Positions 26,847 through 38,845 are shown, numbered from the stretch's first letter. The stretch: DNA of 64,000 nt from Streptomyces lincolnensis (GCF_021173675.1 NZ_JAIHON010000003.1:434001-498000), one strand, 5' to 3'. The notes: generated from the sequence alone by a model not told the origin. Numbers and translations are program-made.

Positions 26847-27772
26847 CAGTCGTCCTCCAGTTTCAGCAGCCGGATGTACACGACGGAGAACAGCGCGCCG
26901 ACCACCAGCAGCACCAGGGCGATCGCCGTGCCGTAGCCGATCAGGCTGTTCTGGAAGGCCTGTTGGTACATGAAGATCGGAAGCGTCTCGCTCTTGTTGC
27001 CCGGTCCGCCCCGGGTCATGGTGTAGATCAGCCCGAAGACGGAGAGCGTCTGGAGCGTGATCAGCATCAGGTTGGTCAGGATCGAGGGCCTGATCACCGG
27101 CAGCACGACCCGCCACAGCCGCTGCCAGGGACCGGCGCCGTCCATCTCGGCGGCCTCCAGCAGCTCCCGGGGCACGTCGTTGACGGCGGCCGTGAAGACC
27201 ATCATCGAAAAGGCGGTGCCGCGCCAGACGTTGGCCAGGCACACCGCCAGGATCGGCATCGTGTACAGCCAGTTCTGCTGCGGCAGACCGACCGCGTCCA
27301 GGAGCGAATTCAGCGAGCCCTGGTCGTAGAAGAAGGCGTACATCAGATAGCCGGCGACCACCTCGGGCAGCACCCAGGCGGCGATGACCACCCCGTTGAC
27401 CAGGGACCGCACCGGCTTGGTGGCCTTCTCCATCAGGACGGCCAGCGCCAGTCCGAGCGTGTTCTGCCCGATGACGGCGGAGCCGACCACGAACACCAGG
27501 GTCAGCCACACCGAGTTGAGGAAGTCGGCGTCCTCGAAGGCCCGGGTGAAGTTGTCGAAGCCGACGAAGGAGGTGCCGGTGGCGCCGGTGAGCTGCATGT
27601 CGGTGAACGCGTAGTACACGCAGTACGCGATCGGACCGGCCAGGAAGACGGCCAGCAGCACCACGGCCGGCAGCGTCGGCAGGCCGCGCAGCAGGGTACG
27701 GACGGCAGGAGCGGGCGCCCCGCGGGACCGGCGGTGGCCGGTCCCGTGAGGCGCCGGGGCGACGGCGGTCAC
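26846..27772 (-). CDS. Sugar ABC transporter permease, MalF-type
   Basis: A 308-residue membrane protein with six hydrophobic segments. PTLPAVVLLAVFLAGPIAYC is the first, and the EAA loop is LEAAEMDGAGPWQRLWRVVLP. It pairs with the MalG-type permease encoded next. The start is GTG 27772, overlapping the stop of the substrate-binding protein gene by 4 bp (GTGA). It is part of the substrate-binding protein, MalF-type, MalG-type, GH38 operon transcribed leftward from about 29272. Confidence 0.9.
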   Translation of the reverse strand: MTAVAPAPHGTGHRRSRGAPAPAVRTLLRGLPTLPAVVLLAVFLAGPIAYCVYYAFTDMQLTGATGTSFVGFDNFTRAFEDADFLNSVWLTLVFVVGSAVIGQNTLGLALAVLMEKATKPVRSLVNGVVIAAWVLPEVVAGYLMYAFFYDQGSLNSLLDAVGLPQQNWLYTMPILAVCLANVWRGTAFSMMVFTAAVNDVPRELLEAAEMDGAGPWQRLWRVVLPVIRPSILTNLMLITLQTLSVFGLIYTMTRGGPGNKSETLPIFMYQQAFQNSLIGYGTAIALVLLVVGALFSVVYIRLLKLEDD

Positions 27773-29148
27773 GAAGTGCCCTCCGCCGTCTTGTCGTCGC
27801 CCACCGCCGCCTTGACATCGTTATCAAATGTCTCGGCGGCCTTGTCGACCGAGGCCTGACCGGTCGTCACGGACTCCATCGCCTTCTGGATGGCGGTGGA
27901 GACCTGGTTGTAGGCGGGCAGTCCGGGCCGGTAGTGGGTGTCGGCGACCAGCTCGGTGAAGAACTTGTTGGTCGGCACCGCCTTCAGGTACGTCGGGTCG
28001 GCCGCCACGTCCTTGCGTACCGCGATCGTGGCGTTGCGCGCGTTCCAGGTCGCGGAGTTGGCCTTCGTCTGCAGCGTCGTCGACAGGAACTTCCACGCCA
28101 GGTCCGGGTTCTTGGCCTTGGCCGGGACCGACCAGGCCCAGCCGCCGGACATGCTGGTACGGCCGGGGGCCTGACCGTTCTGGGTGGGCATGGCCGCGGT
28201 GCCCATCACCGACTGCCACTCGGTCCACGGCTTGGCGGCCGAGGAGCTCCAGTTGTTGGGCATCCAGGAGCCGTCGATGTCCATCGCCAGCTTGCCCTGG
28301 GGGAGGAGCTCGGTGCCGACCGTGGTGCCGAAGTTGGCGCCGAGCGCCTGTTCCTTGGCCGGGCCGAGTCCCTGGTTGTACACGGTGTGCACGAAGTCCA
28401 GCGCGTCCTTGAAGCCCTTGCCGCCCACGACCCACTTCTTCTGCGAGGCGTCGTAGAGGGACTTGTCGCCGGCCGGGGTGCCGTACAGCAGCATCTCGAA
28501 GCCCTGCATGGAGGACGCCTCGCCTCCCGCCGTACCCGTGTAGAGGTTGAGCGGAGTGACGTCGGGCAGCTTCGCCTTGATCGTCCTCGCCGCGGTGAGG
28601 ACGTCCGCCCAGGTCTTCGGCTGCCAGGGCACGGTGATCCCGGCCTTCTGGAAGAGCTGCTTGTTGTACCAGATCCCGCGCGTGTCGGTGTTGTCCGGGA
28701 CGCCGTAGACCTTGCCGTCGGCGGCCCCGCTCACCGCGCCCTTGGCCGCGTCGGCGTACTGCGCCCAGTCGGCCCACTTCGCGGTGTAGGAGTCGAGGGG
28801 CTTGAGATAGCCGCCCGCGATGTCGGAGTTGATGAGGGCGGTGTCCTCGTAGACCAGGTCCGGCGCGGTCGCGGGGGAGCGCATCATGAGCTGGATCTTG
28901 GTGTAGTAGTCGTTCTCGGAGGCGGTCACCGGCACGAGGGTCACCTTGGTGCCCGGGTTGGCCTGGGTGAACTGCTTCACCATCGAGGCGAGGAAGGTGG
29001 CCTGGAGCTTGTTGGTGCTGTCCAGGTTCTGCCAGTAGACGACCTTGATCGACTTGGCCGAGCTCCCTGACGAGCCCGAGCCGCAGCCGGTGACGGCCAG
29101 GGCGGTGGCGGCGGTGAAGGCCGCGGCGGTGACGAGTCTGACGCGCAC
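27769..29148 (-). CDS. Sugar ABC transporter substrate-binding lipoprotein
   Basis: A 459-residue lipoprotein. The signal peptide VRLVTAAAFTAATALAVTGC ends in a lipobox (VTGC), followed by a Gly/Ser linker. The body is a family-1 solute-binding protein: VYWQNLDSTNKLQATF; DLVYEDTALINSDI; NLYTGTAGGEASSMQGFEM. It captures the sugar outside the membrane for the two permeases. The start is GTG 29148, with GGAGG seven bases upstream; longer versions lack a lipobox at the right distance. It is the first gene of the operon, with a predicted 5' leader of about 120 nt. Confidence 0.92.
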   Translation of the reverse strand: MRVRLVTAAAFTAATALAVTGCGSGSSGSSAKSIKVVYWQNLDSTNKLQATFLASMVKQFTQANPGTKVTLVPVTASENDYYTKIQLMMRSPATAPDLVYEDTALINSDIAGGYLKPLDSYTAKWADWAQYADAAKGAVSGAADGKVYGVPDNTDTRGIWYNKQLFQKAGITVPWQPKTWADVLTAARTIKAKLPDVTPLNLYTGTAGGEASSMQGFEMLLYGTPAGDKSLYDASQKKWVVGGKGFKDALDFVHTVYNQGLGPAKEQALGANFGTTVGTELLPQGKLAMDIDGSWMPNNWSSSAAKPWTEWQSVMGTAAMPTQNGQAPGRTSMSGGWAWSVPAKAKNPDLAWKFLSTTLQTKANSATWNARNATIAVRKDVAADPTYLKAVPTNKFFTELVADTHYRPGLPAYNQVSTAIQKAMESVTTGQASVDKAAETFDNDVKAAVGDDKTAEGTS

Positions 29149-29278
29149 AGTGGTTCCTCCGGGACATGAAACCTGTGGGAGAGCCGCGATTTTTCGACCG
29201 GGGGCCAGGACGGACGGCACCCCACACGTGGCGCCACCCTGCGCTGTCTGGCCTCGATGGCCGGATTTTGTGGGCGTC

Positions 29279-29307
29279 AGCTAAATCCATTTGATGGATG
29301 AAGTCAA
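29279..29307 (-). promoter_or_regulatory. Promoter with operator palindrome in its spacer (mannoside operon)
   Basis: Reading leftward there is TTGACT (-35, 29307-29302), exactly 17 bp, then TTAGCT (-10, 29284-29279). The spacer contains the perfect palindrome ATCCAT-CAA-ATGGAT (29285-29299). A dimeric repressor bound there would block RNA polymerase directly. The divergent ROK gene starts 77 bp away and is the obvious candidate repressor. The region is conspicuously AT-rich for this DNA. Confidence 0.7.
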
Positions 29308-29375
29308 TGCTTCGAGTATGTAAACTTTCGCCACCGGAGGGCCTGTCGCAGGCCTTCCCAGGGGGTGGGGTCGAC

Positions 29376-30644
29376 GTGAGGGGATCAGGTGACCGACAGG
29401 TGACGATGCTCAGTGGGACGAACCTGCCGCGGGTCGGCGGCTACAACCAGGCCGTCGTCCTGGACGCCATCCGCACCTCGGGACAGGTGAGCCGGGTCGA
29501 GCTGGCTGCACTCACCGGTCTGACCAACCAGACCGTCTCCAACGTCGTCCGCAAACTGCTCGACGCCGGACTGGTGGCCGAGTCCGGCCAGGCCCCCTCC
29601 AGCGGCGGCAAGCGCCGGACCCTGCTGTCGATGCGGGCCGACGGCGCCTTCGCGGTCGGCGTCCACCTCGACCCCGAGGCCGCGGTCATCGTCGTGGCAG
29701 ACCTCGCCGGAGACGTCGTGGGAAGCCGCAGGATGCGGCTGACCGAGCCCGGTGATCCCGCGGACGTCGTGGAGCGGGTCGCCCGCGCGGCCGGGCGGCT
29801 CGTCGAGCGCAGCGGGGTGGACCGCGCCCGCCTGCTCGGCCTGGGCATCGCCGCACCCGGTCCGCTGGACGGCACCACCGGAGCCGTGGTGTCCCCGCCG
29901 AACTTCCCCGGCTGGGGGCGGGTGCCCCTGGCGGACATGTTCGCCGAGGCCACCGGCCTGCCGGTCGCCCTCGACAACGACGCCACCGCTGCCGCGATCG
30001 GGGAGCGCTGGATCGGCGGCGCCGCCCGGGCGGGCAGTTTCCTCTTCATCTACTTCGGCACCGGCATCGGAGCCGGCATCGTCCTCAACAACACCGTGCT
30101 GCACGGCGATTCGGGCAACGCCGGCGAGTTCGGCCACATGGCGGTCGAACCGGGGGAGCGCGTCTGCCACTGCGGCGCCACCGACTGCCTCGGCCCCTAC
30201 GTCAGCCCGCCCGCCGTCATCGACGACCTGCTGCGCCTGCACGGCCGCGCCGCCGCCGACCGCATAGGCCTGACCGGCACCCCCGACTCCGTCCACCACG
30301 ACTGGAAGGCCCTGCGCCGCGCCGCCCGCGCCGGCGATCCCGACGCCTGTGACGTCGTACGCCGTGCCGCGCGCCGGATCGGCGAGGCCGCCCGGGGAGC
30401 CGCCAGCCTCCTCGACGTCGGCCGGGTCGTCCTCGGCGGCGAGGCGCTGCGCGGCATCGAGCCGATCCTGCGCGAGGAGATAGACGCCGCCGTCAACCGC
30501 ACCTCCGTGGCCCGCGCCATCCGCGCCGTCACCGTCGAGCAGAGCGTCATCGGCGACACGGTCGGCGCGGTCGGGGCCGCCTCACTGGTGCTGCACGGCA
30601 ACTACGCGCCGGGGTGGCGGATGCTGACCGACGTGTCCGGGTGA
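29376..30644 (+). CDS. ROK-family transcriptional repressor
   Basis: About 422 residues: an N-terminal winged helix (VVLDAIRTSGQVSRVELAALTGLTNQTVSNVVRKLLDAGLV, residues 20-60) joined to a ROK kinase-like domain. The ATP-site phrase GTGIGAGIVLNN and the zinc motif CHCGATDCLG are visible. ROK repressors sense sugars or sugar phosphates and control adjacent uptake operons. Here the divergent ABC/alpha-mannosidase operon is the likely target. The start is uncertain: GTG 29376 has GGGG five bases upstream, while GTG 29400 or ATG 29406 (MLSGTNLPRVGGYN) would also give an intact HTH. Neither choice changes the domain call. Confidence 0.88.
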   Translation: MRGSGDRQVTMLSGTNLPRVGGYNQAVVLDAIRTSGQVSRVELAALTGLTNQTVSNVVRKLLDAGLVAESGQAPSSGGKRRTLLSMRADGAFAVGVHLDPEAAVIVVADLAGDVVGSRRMRLTEPGDPADVVERVARAAGRLVERSGVDRARLLGLGIAAPGPLDGTTGAVVSPPNFPGWGRVPLADMFAEATGLPVALDNDATAAAIGERWIGGAARAGSFLFIYFGTGIGAGIVLNNTVLHGDSGNAGEFGHMAVEPGERVCHCGATDCLGPYVSPPAVIDDLLRLHGRAAADRIGLTGTPDSVHHDWKALRRAARAGDPDACDVVRRAARRIGEAARGAASLLDVGRVVLGGEALRGIEPILREEIDAAVNRTSVARAIRAVTVEQSVIGDTVGAVGAASLVLHGNYAPGWRMLTDVSG

Positions 30645-30679
30645 CACGCCCGTCGGACGGGGACGTGGTCCGCGAGGGG

Positions 30680-31531
30680 TCAGCCCTCGGCGGCGATCGA
30701 GGGAGCCACCAGGGCCGCCAGTTCGTCCGGGGTGCGCGGACCGGGGGCGGAGTCGTCCAACAGGCCCTGCTCGCGCAGCAGTCGAGTGGCGGCGATGCCC
30801 CAGGGCAGCCGTAGCCCCGCCTGCCGGAGCAGGTCGGTGCGGGCGAGCATCGTGGCGGCGGGGCCGAGGTGCGCGCCCGACGGGGTGAGCACGGCCGCGT
30901 CGTCGGCCCAGCGCAGGGCGAGGTCGACGTCATGGGTCGCCATCACCACGGTCGTTCCGGTGCCGCGCAGGTCGTCGAGGGTGGTCAGGAGCCGCTCCTG
31001 ACCGTCGGGGTCCAGTCCGGCGGTCGGCTCGTCGAGGATGAGCACGCGGGGGCGCATCGCCACGGCACCGGCGATCGCGGTCCGCTTGCGCTGGCCGTAG
31101 GAGAGCAGATGCGTGGGCCGGTCGGCCAGGGCGGTGATGTCCAGGGCGGCGAGCGCCTCCTCGACCCGGGCCCGCACCTCGGCATCGGGCAGACCGAGGT
31201 TGAGCGGACCGAACGACACGTCCTGGGCGACGGACGCGGCGAACAGCTGGTCGTCCGGGTCCTGCACGACCAGCTGGACGGTGGTGCGCAGCCGGGTCAG
31301 GCCCTTGCGGTCGTGGCGCACGGGCCGCCCCTCGACGGTCAACTCACCGCCGCGCGGCCGCAGTCCGCCGCTGAGCAGCCTCATCAGCGTGGTCTTGCCA
31401 CTGCCGTTGCGCCCGAGCAGGGCCAGCGCGCGCCCTTCACGCACCTCGAAGTCGAGCCCGCTCAGGACGGTGGGACCGTCCTCGTAGGCGAAGGACGCGC
31501 CCCGCAGGGCGACCAGCACGGGCTCGCTCAT
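30680..31531 (-). CDS. cbiO: ECF transporter ATP-binding protein CbiO
   Basis: A 283-residue ABC ATPase. The Walker A is GRNGSGKTT, the Q-loop region is VVQDPDDQLFAASVAQDV, the signature is LSYGQRKRTAIAGAVAMRP, the Walker B is VLILDEPTAGLDP, and the switch histidine is in MATHDVDLAL. The QDPDDQLF phrase is typical of energy-coupling-factor ATPases. It drives cobalt uptake with CbiM, CbiN and CbiQ, encoded directly upstream. Its ATG overlaps the cbiQ stop by 4 bp. It is the last gene of the riboswitch-controlled operon. Confidence 0.92.
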   Translation of the reverse strand: MSEPVLVALRGASFAYEDGPTVLSGLDFEVREGRALALLGRNGSGKTTLMRLLSGGLRPRGGELTVEGRPVRHDRKGLTRLRTTVQLVVQDPDDQLFAASVAQDVSFGPLNLGLPDAEVRARVEEALAALDITALADRPTHLLSYGQRKRTAIAGAVAMRPRVLILDEPTAGLDPDGQERLLTTLDDLRGTGTTVVMATHDVDLALRWADDAAVLTPSGAHLGPAATMLARTDLLRQAGLRLPWGIAATRLLREQGLLDDSAPGPRTPDELAALVAPSIAAEG

Positions 31532-32277
31532 GACAGCGGCCTTTCCAGTACGAAGGTGAGGGCGGCCACGGTCGCGAGGAGCAGGACGGCGGCCGCCGTG
31601 AAGCGGGCCGAGACCCGGGCCTCGGGGACCAGGACGCGCAGAGTGCCGTCGTAGCCGCGTCCGGCCAACCCGTCCTGGAGTCGGGCCGCCCGGTCGAAGG
31701 CACGCACGAACGCCGTGGCACCGAGCCCGGCCAGGGACCGCCACTCCGCCGCCCGGCCGGTGTGCCCGAGCCGGGCGGCCTGGGCCTCCCGGATGCGCCG
31801 CATGGAGTCCAGGAGCAGAAAGCTCATGCGGTACGTCACCAGCGCCACGTCCACGACGGGCGCGGGCACGCCCGCCTTCACCAGCCGGGGCAGCAGGTCG
31901 GACATCGGCGTGGTGAACGCGAACAGCAGCACACCGAGGGAGGCGGCCGAGGTGCGCAGCAGCAGCTCCCCGGCCCGGACCGGCCCGTCGGGGGCCGGGG
32001 CGACGAACCCGTCGGGCCCGCCGACCTGCACGAGCAGGGTGAGCGCGCCGGTCACGCAGAAACCGAGCGGCACCCGGTAGGCGCGCCACAGCCGGCGGGC
32101 GGGCACGCCCGCCGGGCCCAGCAGCACGACGAGCGCCGTCGCCAGCACCAGGGCCGCGCCCGGCCAGGGCGGCAGCGAGATCGCCAGCACGGTCAGTCCG
32201 AGCCCGAGCACGGCCTTGTCCACGGGATGGCGGTGGCGCCAGCGGCTGCTGTGCGCCGCCGCGTCGATCGGCAGCAC
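31528..32277 (-). CDS. cbiQ: ECF transporter transmembrane protein CbiQ
   Basis: A 249-residue membrane protein with about five to six hydrophobic segments. It has the conserved ECF T-component motifs in the cytoplasmic helices: ARLGHTGRAAEW, and ARLQDGLAGRGYDGTLR. These couple the ATPase to the substrate-binding CbiM/CbiN unit. The start is GTG 32277, six bases after the cbiN stop. The family call rests on motif and operon order. Confidence 0.9.
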   Translation of the reverse strand: MLPIDAAAHSSRWRHRHPVDKAVLGLGLTVLAISLPPWPGAALVLATALVVLLGPAGVPARRLWRAYRVPLGFCVTGALTLLVQVGGPDGFVAPAPDGPVRAGELLLRTSAASLGVLLFAFTTPMSDLLPRLVKAGVPAPVVDVALVTYRMSFLLLDSMRRIREAQAARLGHTGRAAEWRSLAGLGATAFVRAFDRAARLQDGLAGRGYDGTLRVLVPEARVSARFTAAAVLLLATVAALTFVLERPLS

Positions 32278-32283
32278 GGGCGC

Positions 32284-32658
32284 TCAGGTCCGTTCGGCGG
32301 AGGGCTCGTCGGAGGCCGCCTGCGCCGCCGTGTCCTGGGCCTCCAGCCGGGCCAGCGCCCGCTGCTCACCCTGGCGGCGTCCCCGGTGCAGACCGAAGTA
32401 GTAGGTGAGCACGCCCGCGCCGATCGCCGCCTGGAGGGCGAACAGCGCCGACTCGATCTCCCCGGACGGCGGTTCGTACAGCGGTGAGAACCACGGCTCG
32501 TAGTCCGGTTCGATCTCGGTGATGGCCGTCTCCGCCTCGGCGTCGGCGCCGGTGAACGGCTCCTCCTTGTGGTCGCCCAGCCCGAGGGCCAGCGGCAGCA
32601 CGGCGAGGGCCACCACGACCAGCAGCAACAGGGTGTTGATCTTCGCGTTACGGCTCAT
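32284..32658 (-). CDS. cbiN: Cobalt transport protein CbiN
   Basis: A 124-residue protein with two membrane spans ([20 protein letters not shown], and [19 protein letters not shown]) and an extracytoplasmic acidic loop between them. The loop contains [21 protein letters not shown], a hallmark of CbiN. CbiN assists metal loading of CbiM in cobalt ECF importers. A charged C-terminal tail of about 30 residues is longer than in enteric homologues. Its ATG overlaps the cbiM stop by 4 bp. Confidence 0.92.
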   Translation of the reverse strand: MSRNAKINTLLLLVVVALAVLPLALGLGDHKEEPFTGADAEAETAITEIEPDYEPWFSPLYEPPSGEIESALFALQAAIGAGVLTYYFGLHRGRRQGEQRALARLEAQDTAAQAASDEPSAERT

Positions 32659-33356
32659 CGGGCCACCGCCTCGGTCCCGGTCGCCGCCCGCTTGCCCGCC
32701 GCCAGGACGCCCAGCCGGATCAGCTCTCCCTTGCTGGACTGGCTCAGCAGCCGCATCACCAGCACGGTCAGGAGCCCCTCGCTCACCGCGAGCGGGATCT
32801 GCGTGACGGCGAAGATGGAGCCGAACTTGCCCAGCGCGCCCAGGAACCCGCTGCTCGGGTCGGGGAACGCGAGCGCCAGCTGCACGCTGGTCACGCAGTA
32901 CGTGGACAGGTCGGCGACGAACGCGCCGAAGAACACCGCGACCATCAACGGCACGTCGTACCGCCGCAGCAGCCGGTAGACGGCGTAGCCCGCCCAGGGC
33001 CCGACGATCGCCATCGAGAAGACGTTGGCGCCGAGCGTGGTCAGACCGCCGTGGGCGAGCAGCAGCGCCTGGAAGAGCAGCGTGATGGTGCCCAGTACGG
33101 CCATGATCGGCGGCCGGAACAGGATGGCGCCGAGCCCCGTGCCGGTGGGATGCGAGCAACTGCCCGTCACCGACGGCAGCTTCAGCGCGGACAGGACGAA
33201 CGTGAAGGCCCCGGAGGCGCCGAGGAGCAGGGTGCTCTCCGGATGCTCCCTGACCTCACGGGTGAGGGAGCGGACTCCGTGGACGACGAACGGCGCGGAC
33301 GCGACACCCCAGGCGATCGCGTGCGCCGGAGGAAGGAAACCCTCGGCTATGTGCAT
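32655..33356 (-). CDS. cbiM: Cobalt-binding membrane protein CbiM
   Basis: A 233-residue S-component. The N-terminus [16 protein letters not shown] is the CbiM/NikM metal-binding start, where His2 and the main-chain amine bind Co2+. About seven membrane helices follow, with the conserved [19 protein letters not shown] phrase. It is the first gene of cbiMNQO and is preceded by a cobalamin riboswitch, so high B12 should shut it off. Nickel transport is the alternative for the family, but B12 control and CbiN favour cobalt. Confidence 0.95.
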   Translation of the reverse strand: MHIAEGFLPPAHAIAWGVASAPFVVHGVRSLTREVREHPESTLLLGASGAFTFVLSALKLPSVTGSCSHPTGTGLGAILFRPPIMAVLGTITLLFQALLLAHGGLTTLGANVFSMAIVGPWAGYAVYRLLRRYDVPLMVAVFFGAFVADLSTYCVTSVQLALAFPDPSSGFLGALGKFGSIFAVTQIPLAVSEGLLTVLVMRLLSQSSKGELIRLGVLAAGKRAATGTEAVAR

Positions 33357-33403
33357 GGCTCAGCAGACCCTCTCCAGCACCTCGTGGATGGTTGACGCGC
33401 CTT

Positions 33404-33562
33404 GGCCGGTCTCCTGGCTTACGGGTGACACCGCCCGTGCTCCGCCTTCCCGGGTCCTTGAACCCAGTGGCTGCCCGTGAGGGCTGGAGCCGGACTTCCC
33501 GATTCACAGTGGCGAGGGCCGCACCGGCATCACACCGGATTTCCCGTTCACCAAGGCGTGGT
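33404..33562 (-). promoter_or_regulatory. Cobalamin (AdoCbl) riboswitch
   Basis: Read on the minus strand, the leader between meaB and cbiM shows the B12 box GCCACTG (33513-33507). It is flanked by GGTGTGATGCCGG upstream and GGGAAG-type and CCGGGAAGGC phrases downstream, and ends in AAGCCAGGAGACCGGCC. These are the conserved blocks of the cobalamin aptamer in their usual order. The 5' and 3' limits are approximate. It starts about 120 bp after meaB and ends about 47 bp before the cbiM start, so its expression platform must be short and may sequester the ribosome-binding site. Confidence 0.93.
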
Positions 33563-33681
33563 GACAGTAGTGCGCGTACACAGGGAATGACAAGCGGCGG
33601 CGAGGGGGCGCGCGGGCGGCGCCGGACGGCTCGTGCCCGGCGCACACCAGGGCGGCCCCGAACTCCCGTGCGGGCAGGCCT

Positions 33682-34655
33682 TCAGCGTTGCCCGAACGCC
33701 CCCAGAATGCGTTCGGCGGCCAGCGTGGCCGTCAGCTCGCCGTCCCTGACCTGCTGTTCGAGGGCGGGCGTCAGGGCCCGTACCGCCGGATCGGCGTGCA
33801 GTCGGCCGAGGAGTTCGTCGCGGACCATGCTCCAGGTCCACTCGACCTGCTGGTCGCGCCGTTTGGCGGCGAGGCGTCCGGTGGAGTCCAGCAGGGTGCG
33901 GTGCTGCTCCAGGCGTTCCCACACGGTGTCCAGGCCGGTGGACTCGCGGGCACTGCAACTGAGCACCGGTGGCGTCCAGGCGGCGTCCTTGCCGTGCATC
34001 AGCCGCAGTGCGCCCGTCAACTCCCGTGCCGCGGCCCGCGCGTCGCGCTCGTGCGGGCCGTCCGCCTTGTTGACGGCGATCACGTCCGCCAGCTCCAGGA
34101 CGCCCTTCTTGATGCCCTGCAACTGGTCGCCGGTGCGGGCGAGGGTGAGCAGCAGGAAGGAGTCCACCATGCCGGCGACCGCGGTCTCGGACTGGCCGAC
34201 GCCGACGGTCTCCACCAGGATCACGTCGTAGCCGGCCGCCTCCATCACCACGATCGACTCGCGGGTCGCCTTGGCGACGCCGCCCAGCGTGCCCGCGGTG
34301 GGGGAGGGGCGCACGAACGCCGCCGGGTCGACGGCCAGTCGCTCCATCCGCGTCTTGTCGCCGAGGATCGACCCTCCGGTGCGGCTGGAGGACGGGTCGA
34401 CCGCGAGCACGGCCACCCGGTGCCCCAGCGAGGTCAGCAGGGTGCCGAACGCGTCGATGAACGTCGACTTGCCGACACCGGGAACACCGCTGACGCCGAT
34501 CCGTCGCGCCCGGCCGCTGTGCGGGAGCAACTCGGTCAGGACCTGCTGCGCGAGCGCCCGGTGCTGCGGCCGGGTGGACTCGACGAGCGTGATGGCGCGC
34601 GCGACGACCGCCCGTTTCCCGTCGAGGACGCCCTTCACATAGCCGTCGACATCGA

Positions 34656-34659
<4 letters not shown>
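33682..34659 (-). CDS. meaB: Methylmalonyl-CoA mutase-associated GTPase MeaB
   Basis: A 325-residue G3E-type P-loop GTPase. The Walker A is [39 protein letters not shown] (switch/Walker B) and AVNKADG (base recognition) follow. MeaB guards and reloads methylmalonyl-CoA mutase with adenosylcobalamin. The start is GTG 34659, overlapping the mutB stop by 4 bp (GTGA). This makes mutA-mutB-meaB one coupled operon. The cobalt-transport genes follow on the same strand behind their own riboswitch. Confidence 0.95.
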
Positions 34660-36844
<2,185 letters not shown>

Positions 36845-36848
<4 letters not shown>

Positions 36849-38656
36849 CGGGACACTCCCATGCGGTCGAGGGTGGCGGACAGGACGGCCACGGCGTCAC
36901 AGCCCGCGAAGACGTACGCGTCGACACCCTGGTACTGCCCCGGACGCCCCGCGAGGAACACATGAGAGGCACCGGTGGCCCTGAGCTCCGCGGCCACGCT
37001 CTCCGCCTGCTCCTCGTACAGGGCGTCGCTGGAGCACAGACAGACCTCGGTGGCCCCGCTCTCGGCGAACGTGCCGTCGGTGACGGGCTCGATGCCGCCG
37101 GCCTGGAAGAGGTTCGAGGCGAAGGTCGTGCGCGCGGTGTGGGCGGCGGCGGGGCCGATGGCCGCAAGGAAGATCCGGGGCCGGGAGCCGGTCGCGGCCA
37201 GATGGGCGTCGGAGCGGGCGCGCAGTTCCTCGTACGCCTCGTCGCGGCGGACCCGCGGCAGACCGCCGGAGGGGGCCTCGGGGGCGGGCCGGCGCTCCAC
37301 CGGCTTCTCGGCGAGGTGCGGGAACTCGCTGACGCCCGTGATGGGTTCGCGCCGCTTGGAGAGCTTCTTGGAGCGCTCCGCCCAGGTCGTCGCCAGGTCC
37401 GTGCGCAGCCGTCCCGAGCGCAGTACGGCCGCCTGGCCGCCGTCCCGCTCGATCGTGCGGAAGAACTCCCAGCCCGCGTGGGCGAGTTCGTCGGTGAGGC
37501 GCTCCACGTACCAGGAGCCGCCCGCCGGGTCGATCACCCGGGACAGATGCGACTCCTCGATGAGGATCGTCGAGGTGTTGCGGGCGATGCGCCGTGCGAA
37601 CGCGTCCGGCAGACCGAGTTCGTTGTCGAAGGGCAGCACGGTGACGGAGTCCGCCCCGCCCGCCCCGGCGGCCAGCGTGGCGATCGTCGTGCGCAGCATG
37701 TTCACCCACGGGTCCCGGCGGGTCATCATCACCGGCGAGGTCACCACGTGCTGGAGCTGTGCGCCCGCCGCCGGGGCGCCGCAGGCCTCGGCCACCCGGG
37801 CCCACAGCCGGCGCGCGGCCCGCAGCTTGGCGATCGTCAGGAACTGGTCGGCGGTCGCCGCGTACCGGAACTCCAGCTGCGCACACGCCTGTTCGACACT
37901 CAGCCCGGCTTCGGTCAGCTCCCGCAGATACGCGACGCCGGTGGCGATCGAGGCACCCAGCTCCTGCGCGGCCGAACCGCCGGCCTCGTGGTACGGCAGC
38001 GCGTCCACGGTCAGGGCCCGCAGCCCCGGGTAGGTGTCGGCGCACCGCCTCGCCAGGCCGGCCACCGTAGCGATGTCGTACGACCGCCCGGTGCGGGCCT
38101 CGTGACCGAGCGGGTCCCCGCCCAGGTTGCCGCGCACCGCCTCCGGGGCGACGCCCCGCTCCTCGTACAGCCGCAGCAACTCACGTGCGGCGGGCTCCAC
38201 TTCGGGGCCGGCGTCCAGGACGACCGGGGCCAGGTCGAGATACACGCCGTCCAGAACCCGGCCGAGTGAGGACACCGGGATGCCGCCCTCGCCGACGACC
38301 AGCCACAGCGAGGTGACGCCGTTCTCCAGATCCCCGAGGACCGTGGCGGCGTCGGCCACCGAGTGCCGCTGCCGCACGTCCCAGCCGCCGACGGTGTTCC
38401 CCTCGGCCCGGCTCCCTCGTACGAAGGGGGCGAACCCCGGGAAGCCCGGTTCGGGCGCGGCGTCGTGCGCGGTGAACAGGGGACGGGTGCGCAGCCCGTC
38501 CTCCAGCGCGGTGGACAGGGCTTCCTCGGCCTGAGCACCCTCGACGTCCTTGCCCGACTTGCGCAGCACACCCGCAACGAGGCGCTGCCACTGCTCGTGG
38601 GACACGTCAGGGAACTCGGCGGCCAGCTCAAGCCCGTCGTCAGGCAGGACCGTCAT
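36845..38656 (-). CDS. mutA: Methylmalonyl-CoA mutase small subunit
   Basis: A 603-residue paralogue of MutB. It keeps the barrel ([17 protein letters not shown]-like region [21 protein letters not shown]) and a degenerate B12 domain: [15 protein letters not shown] stands where the catalytic subunit has DxHxxG, so it cannot bind the cofactor in the same way. It stabilises the heterodimer. No Shine-Dalgarno precedes ATG 38656; TAGCAT (38668-38663, minus) ends six bases upstream, so translation may be leaderless. It is the first gene of the mutA-mutB-meaB operon. Confidence 0.95.
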
Positions 38657-38702
38657 GCTCGGATGCTAGGACACCGGCCCAAAGGAGCAGCAGGGGGCAT
38701 GG

Positions 38703-38748
38703 CTGTGATCTCGCCCTCTCCGCGACTGTGACCTGGCCCTCTTCGCCC
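38703..38748. repeat. Two 23-bp imperfect direct repeats upstream of mutA
   Basis: Two adjacent copies beginning CTGTGA (38703-38725 and 38726-38748) match at 18 of 23 positions. They lie 47-92 bp upstream of the mutA start, in the only sizeable spacer before the operon. They could be a regulator site. No known motif is recognised. Confidence 0.5.
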
Positions 38749-38845
38749 GTCCGAGGGGTGTGTCTCGCCCGCGCGTCGGGAGGACGCCGGGACGGCGTCG
38801 GCGGCGCCATCGGCCGTCCGGATCGGCCCCGGAGCCGCCCGGGGG

